Source: Christensenella sp. UBA1224
GTDB taxonomy: Bacteria > Bacillota > Clostridia > Christensenellales > Aristaeellaceae
DNA: 20,613 nucleotides
Assembly (NCBI GenBank): GCA_002309235.1
Contig: DBXA01000138.1
Span: forward strand, 1 to 20,613
Reading direction: 5' to 3'
Below, in pieces: positions 14,993 to 20,613 of the stretch. The position numbers and the translations under genes were made by a program. The notes under the pieces were generated by a model. It did no database searches and was not told where the DNA came from. It worked only from the letters and a program-made list of their open reading frames with translations. Numbering within the stretch: position 1 is the first letter of the stretch; each line of letters opens with the position of its first letter.

Positions 14993-15846
14993 ACAATATA
15001 GAAGGATCCCGACAAACACAGGAAAACCTGTATCTGGACGCTCTGATAAGACTGGCATTCTATTACGAGGAAGCACGCAGGCTCCAGGAAGAACTCGATC
15101 CATGTACAATACCTGATTTTTCGGAAAAAGAAGCATTGGGAAGCGAAGCATATCGTATTTTTCTGAAAAAGCTGGATGGATTAGAAGCACGCAAAAATAA
15201 ACTGGCGTATGCTGCCCATCTGCCAAAGTTTGAAAAAAAAACATTCTGTTTTGCCGCATACCGAAATAAAGGAATAAAGATTGCACAAAAATTGGCAGCT
15301 GCCGCATGCGTGCTTTTAGTCATGGTGCTTGGCACATCCATAGCACTCGCAGTTTCTGAGCCTATCCGCAAGTCTGTTGTCCAACTTTTGCTCAACTTTG
15401 GAGACGAGCAGGTAGATATTCGTCTTGGTAATATAAATCCAGAGGATTACACTGTCGAAATAGATGGGACGAAATACGATATAGTTTGTGAAAATGCTCC
15501 AAATGAATGGAAAGGAGATTATTATCCGACTTACATACCAGGCACATATAAGCTTACTTCAATTGCTACAGTGCGAGGACTGACTGCTGCTTATGGAGAT
15601 AATGATGGGCATATTCTGATTTTAAGCGAGTATCACGAAAAGGACACTTTAAGCCTGAACTCAAAAAATGCAAAAGCATTTACCATTGTACTCTCTGATG
15701 GGAAGGAGGTTTTCGTATATGAGGAGATAGGCCTTTGGGAAGCAGTATGGAGCGAAGGGGAAGCTTTTATTTTATTGACAATGGATGACGAAAATGCTTT
15801 AGAAGACGTGATCAGAATAGCAGAGAGCATGGGACGTATCCAATAG
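14989..15846 (+). CDS. Membrane-anchored DUF4367 protein, putative anti-sigma factor or sensor
   Basis: A 285-residue protein with a cytoplasmic N-terminal part (about 1-98, mostly helical), one membrane segment at about 99-122 (IAQKLAAAACVLLVMVLGTSIAL) and an outer part ending in a DUF4367-like domain (about 174-283: YYPTYIPGTYKLTSI, then a beta-rich repeat region to DVIRIAESMGR). DUF4367 proteins are commonly coded right after ECF sigma factors in Firmicutes, and the topology fits an anti-sigma factor sensing something outside. No zinc-binding HxxxCxxC motif of classical anti-sigma factors is visible in the N-terminal part, so sigma binding is inferred from position. It overlaps the sigma gene by 4 bases, with an AAGGAAGG site upstream. 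Confidence 0.8.
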   Translation: MNNIEGSRQTQENLYLDALIRLAFYYEEARRLQEELDPCTIPDFSEKEALGSEAYRIFLKKLDGLEARKNKLAYAAHLPKFEKKTFCFAAYRNKGIKIAQKLAAAACVLLVMVLGTSIALAVSEPIRKSVVQLLLNFGDEQVDIRLGNINPEDYTVEIDGTKYDIVCENAPNEWKGDYYPTYIPGTYKLTSIATVRGLTAAYGDNDGHILILSEYHEKDTLSLNSKNAKAFTIVLSDGKEVFVYEEIGLWEAVWSEGEAFILLTMDDENALEDVIRIAESMGRIQ

Positions 15847-15948
15847 CCCTACTTGGAAAACATCCACTTGAGGTAATACGATGAGAACATAGCAAGATAC
15901 TCGGATAGAATTAGGATTTTGGGCATAATATTCTTGTCAGCTATTTTA

Positions 15949-15957
15949 TGTTACAAT
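15949..15957 (+). promoter_or_regulatory. Possible extended -10 promoter before the first exported protein
   Basis: TGT-TACAAT forms an extended -10 (TG at 15949-15950, box 15952-15957). There is no good -35, and the resulting leader would be only about 13 bases, so this is doubtful. The 130-base gap from 15847 to 15976 otherwise shows no gene and no clear terminator. Confidence 0.25.
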
Positions 15958-15976
15958 AATTTAGGAGGGAAAAAAG

Positions 15977-16747
15977 ATGAAACGGTTACTTTCAATGTTA
16001 TTCTCTTTTATATTTTTTCTTTCAGTTCTTTGCGTCTCCGGATCTGCAGTCGGAAGTGTTCCTTGCGATCTTGAGGCATTATTGAAGAGAAAAGGAGAAA
16101 GCCTTCAAGATTATACGACTGTCAAAATCATACCGGTTAAGTTTTATGCGGAAGGTAATACAACCATCTTAAAGTTGAATGGTGATGCCATTCAATTGGT
16201 ACGAGAAAATGATGATGGAAGCATTGATGTGACTACAATGGTAATGATAGATCAAAAGTATGGAATCGCTAATGCAAAGGATTTGAGCACTAACTTGATT
16301 AGTTTTGATCCTTCATGGGATCCAATCAATTCGATAGTTACTTCATTCGAATGCAAATATATAGTGACTACAGGCGATTACAGCCATGCTTTCTATCGGC
16401 CATATCAATTAATAATAACAATTATATCAGGCAATTCCTCGACACTGAGTTCTATCAGTTTTATAACAGCTGGTTATAAAATATCCGGAGCCTTGTATGA
16501 TTACCCAATATGTCTCAATACTGCTTCACCTGTTCCTTTAAGCACAAGTAGCGAACTGCATGTCAATTGTGTTTATAACAGTCCTGTGTCGGGAGGAAAT
16601 CATACAGGAACAAATCTTAGTGCAAACAGAGCTATTATAGACACAGGAGCACAAGGTGAATTAGGCGTTGGAGTCAAATATACAAACGGAACCAAGATAG
16701 GTTGTGGAACAATGAATGTATTTCCGTTTGGAACTGTTACACACTAA
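15977..16747 (+). CDS. Exported protein of unknown function
   Basis: I do not recognise this 256-residue protein. It has a clear signal peptide (MKRLLSMLFSFIFFLSVLCV, cut probably near SGSA or VGS, residues 22-27). The mature part is beta-rich, with many Ser, Thr, Asn and Gly and about five cysteines spread along the chain; no catalytic motif is visible. A YIVTTGDYSHAFYRPYQLII segment in the middle and a Gly/Asn-rich end (GELGVGVKYTNGTKIGCG) stand out. The ribosome binding site AGGAGGG is strong. It lies 130 bases after the DUF4367 gene and 55 bases before the next exported protein, with about 35-40% GC, the lowest in the window. It may be a target or ligand of the sigma system, or simply an acquired surface protein. 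Confidence 0.75.
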   Translation: MKRLLSMLFSFIFFLSVLCVSGSAVGSVPCDLEALLKRKGESLQDYTTVKIIPVKFYAEGNTTILKLNGDAIQLVRENDDGSIDVTTMVMIDQKYGIANAKDLSTNLISFDPSWDPINSIVTSFECKYIVTTGDYSHAFYRPYQLIITIISGNSSTLSSISFITAGYKISGALYDYPICLNTASPVPLSTSSELHVNCVYNSPVSGGNHTGTNLSANRAIIDTGAQGELGVGVKYTNGTKIGCGTMNVFPFGTVTH

Positions 16748-16802
16748 AAAACAGAAAATGCATTAATCGAGTTTTAGTCTTGTTTTTTGGAGGAATAAGT
16801 TT

Positions 16803-17579
16803 ATGAAGAAAAAAAAGATAATACTGCTTCTGGCAGTGATACTTGCCTTAATTTCGCTTCCTGGAACAGCAGAAACCTTTGGAGGAGACCTTGACTGGCC
16901 CACATTTCACGGTATGCAGTTGGGGCTTAGTATGCCATACGTTCTTTTACAGGAGGAATATACCAATGGTTATCAGCCAGAACTGATCAGTCCCTTTGGG
17001 AAGAATCTGGAAGAAATATCAGAAGAAGATCTGACCAATCAGTTACAATATAGGATCACAACGGAAGAGGTATGCGGTATAGACTGTGAAATCATATATG
17101 TATTTACGGATAATATATTTACCGTAGCGACAATAACAGGAAATATCGCGTCACAAGAAAAGGCAGAAGAATGGATCCATAAGATGGAAGATACATTTAC
17201 TGAACTATATGGAGAAGAAACACAGAAAGGAGCATGGATGAAGCGAACATCCCAACTTCCTTATAATACACCTGTTGATTGGGAAGGCCATGTAATCAAC
17301 TATCTGACAAGGGAATACATTCGTCCAATAGCCACTATCAACAAAACAGCACTGAACGGCGGATATAAAGTATCGGCGTCTATACAAATGTGGTATACCT
17401 GTACAGATTATGAGGAATTAATAGCCGCCTTCAATTGGGACGGAGGAAAGATCTTCCCTGATGACGGCAAACAATCCGAAAAAGGCTTAACAGTGGAAGA
17501 GATCCGCGAAAAGTTGGGAGAGGCCGCCTCTGATATACTCGATGCAAAATACCATGACAGCAGGTATTACAGGGGATAA
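16803..17579 (+). CDS. Exported protein of unknown function, acidic
   Basis: A 258-residue protein that I cannot assign to a family. It begins with a signal peptide (four lysines, then IILLLAVILALISLPGTA, cut probably after residue 23). The mature part opens with WPTFHGMQLGLSMPYVLLQEE, a little like the GIPWG-S-EEV opening of small Firmicute exported proteins. It continues with sheet-forming segments (IDCEIIYVFTDNIFTVATITG), a helix (AEEWIHKMEDTFTELYGEE) and an acidic C-terminal part. It has a GGAGGAATAAG ribosome binding site and probably shares a transcript with the exported protein upstream. A perfect palindrome covers its stop codon. Function unknown. Confidence 0.75.
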   Translation: MKKKKIILLLAVILALISLPGTAETFGGDLDWPTFHGMQLGLSMPYVLLQEEYTNGYQPELISPFGKNLEEISEEDLTNQLQYRITTEEVCGIDCEIIYVFTDNIFTVATITGNIASQEKAEEWIHKMEDTFTELYGEETQKGAWMKRTSQLPYNTPVDWEGHVINYLTREYIRPIATINKTALNGGYKVSASIQMWYTCTDYEELIAAFNWDGGKIFPDDGKQSEKGLTVEEIREKLGEAASDILDAKYHDSRYYRG

Positions 17580-17599
17580 AAATACAAGTATTTTTATCC
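17574..17599. repeat. Perfect 12-bp-arm palindrome over the stop codon, possible terminator
   Basis: GGATAAAAATAC (17574-17585) and GTATTTTTATCC (17588-17599) are exact inverted copies separated by AA, so about 11 pairs with a 4-base loop can form in RNA. The TAA stop of the exported protein lies inside the left arm. The stem is AT-rich and no T run follows the right arm, so as an intrinsic terminator it would be weak. The remaining gap to 17740 between the convergent genes holds nothing else I can support. Confidence 0.6.
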
Positions 17600-17740
17600 G
17601 ATTGACTGCGAGCCCGCCATCCAATTTACCGGGAGGGATTAATCAAACACTCAACGGAGCAGGCAATTCATCACTGTTGTCACAGATTTTGCCGCAATCC
17701 GCGCATACTGACATTGATGGTACGAGGTGACCCGCCAGAC

Positions 17741-18544
17741 TTATTTCCGTACCTGCTTGCGGTATCTCCGGGTCGTCTGGCCGAAGGTGCCCGTATAGGC
17801 GAGCTCCTCCCATCCGTCCGCGAGGAGCCTTTCGTTTCTTTTCGTCGGATTTTTCTGGTCACCCGGCACATCCAGGAGCCACCCGCCGTTTTTCGTGACC
17901 CTCGCAAGCTCTTCGACCTCCTCGCGGAAGAGGTCTCCCACCACGTGGCCGCTCATCGTCACATCAAAGGTGTCATCCGGGAATGGGAGGATGTGGCACA
18001 TGCCGTCGCATACCCGCATATTGCGGATACCGCGCCTGGCGATCTCATCGCGCATGAACTGGCGAAGGGTCTCCACCGGTTCGCTGGCGATCACGAAGGC
18101 AGCCCTTTCGGCGGCGGCAAAGGCGAGCCTGCCTGTGCCGCTGCCCACATCCAGCACGGTCTTCCCCGTAAGATCGCATATCTCATAGAGGCTCTGTTTC
18201 CTCCAGCCGTATATGAAAGGGCACTTTTCGGCCATGCGTTCCGGCGTTGTGTAGATAACAAAATCCTCAAAGCTGCCGAGAACGGCAGCTTCACAGGAGC
18301 GTATCTCCTCCGGCGCAAGACCGTCAGGAGCTTCGGAAATGTATCGATTGGCCAGAGCGGCGTCTTCCGGGCATCTGTGGATAAAGTGCCAGAGCACCTT
18401 CGGGTTCGCCTTCAGAGCGATGCCAAGGGCCTTCCTGCCCTCCTCATCCGGGCTCTCCAGGATATAGCGTATCTGGAAGCGCTCCATGTGCAGCATGCAG
18501 TCAAACGAGTATTCCGCAGGGTCGATCCAGCCGAGTGTGCCCAT
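17741..18544 (-). CDS. Class I SAM-dependent methyltransferase
   Basis: A 267-residue protein. The first ~125 residues are helical with no motif I can name (LGWIDPAEYSFDCMLHMERF, then HFIHRCPEDAALANRYI). The second half is a class I methyltransferase: motif I VLDVGSGTGR (residues 130-139), the acidic end of strand 2 (FVIASEPV), CDGMCHILPFPDDTFDV as the methyltransferase-11 type motif, and ELARVTKNGGWLLDVPG after it. The substrate (small molecule, protein or RNA) is unknown. ATG at 18544 is chosen because AGGAGG lies 8 bases upstream; longer in-frame starts fall inside the isocitrate dehydrogenase gene. It follows that gene by 31 bases and is probably the last gene of the aconitase operon. Confidence 0.85.
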   Translation of the reverse strand: MGTLGWIDPAEYSFDCMLHMERFQIRYILESPDEEGRKALGIALKANPKVLWHFIHRCPEDAALANRYISEAPDGLAPEEIRSCEAAVLGSFEDFVIYTTPERMAEKCPFIYGWRKQSLYEICDLTGKTVLDVGSGTGRLAFAAAERAAFVIASEPVETLRQFMRDEIARRGIRNMRVCDGMCHILPFPDDTFDVTMSGHVVGDLFREEVEELARVTKNGGWLLDVPGDQKNPTKRNERLLADGWEELAYTGTFGQTTRRYRKQVRK

Positions 18545-18575
18545 CGCCTTTTCCTCCTGTTTTGTAAATGCCCGT

Positions 18576-19772
18576 TCAGGTGAGCTTTTCCGCGATGGCT
18601 TTGAGGAATGTCTCACTGTCCGCCGTTTCGGCCTTGCCGTCGTACAGGGCGGCCATGTCGCCGGTCATGACGCCGGAGGCGACGGTATCGAGCGCGGCTT
18701 TTTCCAGCCTGTCCGCGAAGGCGCACAGATCCGGACTGCCGTCCAGCTCACCCCGCTTGCGCAGGGCTCCCGTCCAGGCCCAGAGAGTCGCGATCGGGTT
18801 GGTGGATGTCTTTTCTCCCTTCAGATAGCGGTAATAGTGCCTTGTAACGGTGCCGTGGGCAGCCTCGTATTCGAAGCAGCCGTCCGGGGATACCAGCACG
18901 CTGCTCATCAGCGCGAGGGAACCGAAGGCTGTGGACACCATATCGGATATCACATCGCCGTCGTAGTTCTTCATCGCCCAGATAAAGCCGCCCTTTGAAC
19001 GGACAGCCCGGGCGATGGCATCATCTATCAGGGTATAGAAATAGGTGATGCCCGCCTCCTCAAAGGCGGTGCGGTATTCTTCCTCATACACCTTTTGGAA
19101 GATGGAACGGAAATCCTCATCATACGTCTTGGAGATCGTATCCTTGGCCGAGAACCAGAGATCCTGCTTTGCCGCCAGAGCATAGGAAAAGCAGCTGCGG
19201 GCAAAGGAGGTGATGGAATCATCCCTGTTGTGCATGCCCTGTATGACGCCGGGGCCCTTGAAATCGAATATCGTCTTTCTCTCCACGGCACCGTCCGCAC
19301 CGGTAAAGACGAGCTCCGCCCTGCCTGGGCCAGGTACCCGGTATTCGACCGCCTTGTAGATATCGCCGTAGGCGTGGCGGGCGATGGTGATGGGCTTTAC
19401 CCAGCCGGGGATATAGCTTTTGATGCCCGGTACGATGATCGGTGCGCGGAAGACCGTACCATCCAGCTCCGCGCGCAGCGTGGCATTGGGGCTTTTGTAC
19501 ATAGCCTTCAGATTGTATTCCGTCATGCGGGCGGCATTGGGCGTGATGGTAGCGCACTTGACGCCTACCTTCAGCCTGGCGATCGCCTTCGCGGCCTCCA
19601 GCGTCACGGCATCATCGGTCCTGTCCCTTTCGGGGAGGCCCAGGTCATAGTATTCGGTATTCAGCTCCACAAAGGGAGAGAGCACGGTATCCTTTATCTG
19701 CTTCCAGAGTATCCTGGTCATTTCATCGCCGTCGAGCTCGGCGATGGGGGTTTTCATGATGATCCTTGCCAT
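18576..19772 (-). CDS. icd: NADP-type isocitrate dehydrogenase
   Basis: A 398-residue enzyme of the homodimeric, eukaryote-like isocitrate dehydrogenase group that oxidises isocitrate to 2-oxoglutarate and CO2. PIAELDGDEMTRILW opens the fold. KSPNATLR (93-100) holds substrate-binding Ser94, Asn96 and Arg100, and Arg109 and Arg132 complete the site, with Tyr139 in GDIYKA. The helix after LIDDAIARAVRSKGGFIWA and the segment KNYDGDVISDM carry the metal-binding aspartates. AAHGTVTRHYYRY and STNPIATLWAW are coenzyme-pocket motifs that in this group go with NADP. The start lies one base after the aconitase stop, so the two are almost certainly co-translated. It supplies 2-oxoglutarate for glutamate synthesis. 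Confidence 0.93.
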   Translation of the reverse strand: MARIIMKTPIAELDGDEMTRILWKQIKDTVLSPFVELNTEYYDLGLPERDRTDDAVTLEAAKAIARLKVGVKCATITPNAARMTEYNLKAMYKSPNATLRAELDGTVFRAPIIVPGIKSYIPGWVKPITIARHAYGDIYKAVEYRVPGPGRAELVFTGADGAVERKTIFDFKGPGVIQGMHNRDDSITSFARSCFSYALAAKQDLWFSAKDTISKTYDEDFRSIFQKVYEEEYRTAFEEAGITYFYTLIDDAIARAVRSKGGFIWAMKNYDGDVISDMVSTAFGSLALMSSVLVSPDGCFEYEAAHGTVTRHYYRYLKGEKTSTNPIATLWAWTGALRKRGELDGSPDLCAFADRLEKAALDTVASGVMTGDMAALYDGKAETADSETFLKAIAEKLT

Positions 19773-19773
19773 A

Positions 19774-20613
19774 TCAGAGGCCTGCCTTTCTGCGGTAATG
19801 GTTCATGAGACAGCCGTCGGTCAGTATCTCCGCCTCGCCCTGCGTGAGGCCGGGCAGCGCAAGGCGCATTACACGGCTCCCGTTTATCACAGCGGTGAAT
19901 TCCCTCGCGCCGCTGTTCAAGAGACGGCGGAAATCCTTTATCTCCACCGTATCGCCTGTCGAAAGCGTCACGGCTTCCCCGCTCACAAAGGGCACGATGC
20001 CCCAGTTGACCAGATTCGCCCGGTAGCGCTTGGTGGCGTAGCTGACGGCGATATTGGCGATCCCTCCCAGCACCCTCTGGCAGGAGGCCGCCTGCTCACG
20101 GGCGGATCCGTCGCCGGGGCAGTTGGCGCATATGGCGGAATAGCCGCCCGCGTCCCGCGCAGCCTTGGAACGGGCCGCGTAGCCCGGATCCCGTCGGGAG
20201 AGGGCGAATTCCGAAAGGCGTACGGGATTGGAACGGTAGCTTGAGGTCTCGCCGGAGGGGATGAGCTCATCCGTGGTGGTCACCGCATCCGTCAGAACGG
20301 AGGCGACCGTAAAGCGCAGGTCTTCCGGAAGGCCGTCAAACTCAGGCCAGTCGGTGATATTCGGGCCGAGGCGCAGCTCCTCCTCCGGCTGCGGGCAGCC
20401 CCGGCCGTCGTAGACCCTGGCGCGGTAAGCGCTGTCGTCAAACGCATAGGCCGTATCCCGTATGTCTTCGTAATCCACGGTATCGGCGCCGGTGACATAG
20501 CCGCCGTTCACGGCGCTCGCGGCTATGGAGCGGGCGTCCATCAGGGCGACAAAAGCGCTCTGGCCTTCGCCGGGCTTGGAGCCTTCGCGGTTGGGGAAAT
20601 TGCGCGTGGTATG
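19774..20613 (-). CDS. Aconitase-family hydratase, C-terminal part (runs off right edge)
   Basis: The frame is open from the right edge and gives the last 279 residues. The part beginning TTRNFPNREGSKPGEGQ near the edge is the aconitase superfamily signature before the swivel domain, followed by MDARSIAASAVNGG. The swivel domain holds GDGSAREQAAS, whose Ser and Arg correspond to the substrate-binding pair, then RVLGGIANIAVSYATKRYRANLVNWGIVPF. The iron-sulfur cysteines lie outside the window. With isocitrate dehydrogenase one base downstream, the likely reaction is citrate to isocitrate. It resembles the single-chain hydratase form seen in Clostridia rather than classical AcnA or AcnB, but I cannot name the subgroup. 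Confidence 0.88.
   Translation of the reverse strand, partial: HTTRNFPNREGSKPGEGQSAFVALMDARSIAASAVNGGYVTGADTVDYEDIRDTAYAFDDSAYRARVYDGRGCPQPEEELRLGPNITDWPEFDGLPEDLRFTVASVLTDAVTTTDELIPSGETSSYRSNPVRLSEFALSRRDPGYAARSKAARDAGGYSAICANCPGDGSAREQAASCQRVLGGIANIAVSYATKRYRANLVNWGIVPFVSGEAVTLSTGDTVEIKDFRRLLNSGAREFTAVINGSRVMRLALPGLTQGEAEILTDGCLMNHYRRKAGL

Noticed and set aside
15880..15906. Possible ECF-type promoter (GAGAAC and CGGATA) before the first exported protein
   Set aside because: The spacing is too short for known ECF promoters, and no similar pair appears before the sigma gene.
16748..16802. AAAAACA and TGTTTTT arms between the two exported-protein genes as a terminator
   Set aside because: A 7-bp stem of almost only A-T pairs with a loop of about 25 bases is not stable enough; the genes are more likely co-transcribed.
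17643..17714. Tiny minus-strand frame with a CADCGKICD cysteine cluster
   Set aside because: Only 23 codons, no convincing ribosome binding site and no family match. It might be a remnant of a zinc-ribbon gene but cannot be supported.
17714..18583. A 289-codon plus-strand open frame opposite the methyltransferase
   Set aside because: The minus strand carries methyltransferase motif I and a good ribosome binding site; the plus frame has neither.

Overview
Most of the window (about 1.65-20.6 kb) looks like a chromosomal piece of an uncultured anaerobic Firmicute of the Clostridia type. The reasons are strong AGGAGG-like ribosome binding sites before nearly every gene, sigma-A type promoters, an IseA-like gene, a sigma factor paired with a DUF4367 protein, a CUT1 sugar importer without its own ATPase, and moderate GC (roughly 50-58% in the lines I counted) with ATA codons in use. 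The first ~1.65 kb differs: GC is near 67% in the lines I counted, third positions are almost all G or C, and the GH2 gene has no visible Shine-Dalgarno and reads like a Bacteroidetes beta-galactosidase. The change falls inside one intact reading frame, at a conserved motif (1623-1655). It is either a metagenome-assembly chimera or a recombination joint, and the left end should be treated with caution.

Region 1 (1-10.7 kb) is a carbohydrate locus. On the minus strand are a 5' part of a GH2 enzyme and a large DUF5107/TPR protein. A divergent AraC-type regulator follows on the plus strand. Next, on the minus strand, come a cytoplasmic sulfatase (last gene of its operon, ending at a strong terminator), two CUT1 permeases and a sugar-binding protein. 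The binding-protein gene has a near-consensus promoter with an 8-bp-arm inverted repeat just downstream. A stem-loop after the binding-protein gene probably sets the ratio of binding protein to permeases. The layout suggests import of a sulfated sugar or oligosaccharide, desulfation inside the cell and further breakdown, under AraC control. The substrate cannot be read from the sequence.

Region 2 (10.7-13.5 kb, minus strand) is a housekeeping operon: miaA, an RluA-family pseudouridine synthase gene overlapping it by 8 bases, and a short Gfo/Idh-type oxidoreductase closely behind. The oxidoreductase probably belongs functionally to the sugar locus.

Region 3 (13.6-17.6 kb, plus strand) starts with an exported IseA-like protein that has its own promoter and terminator. 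An AT-richer block follows: an ECF-like sigma factor, a membrane-anchored DUF4367 protein overlapping it by 4 bases, and two exported proteins I do not recognise. This is probably a signal-responsive unit with the DUF4367 protein as sensor or anti-sigma factor. A perfect 12-bp-arm palindrome lies over the last stop codon.

Region 4 (17.7-20.6 kb, minus strand) is an operon of aconitase (cut by the window edge), NADP-type isocitrate dehydrogenase and a class I methyltransferase. The first two form the citrate to 2-oxoglutarate branch that supplies glutamate. I saw no tRNA, rRNA, CRISPR array, insertion sequence or phage gene, and no gene-free stretch reaches 300 bases.
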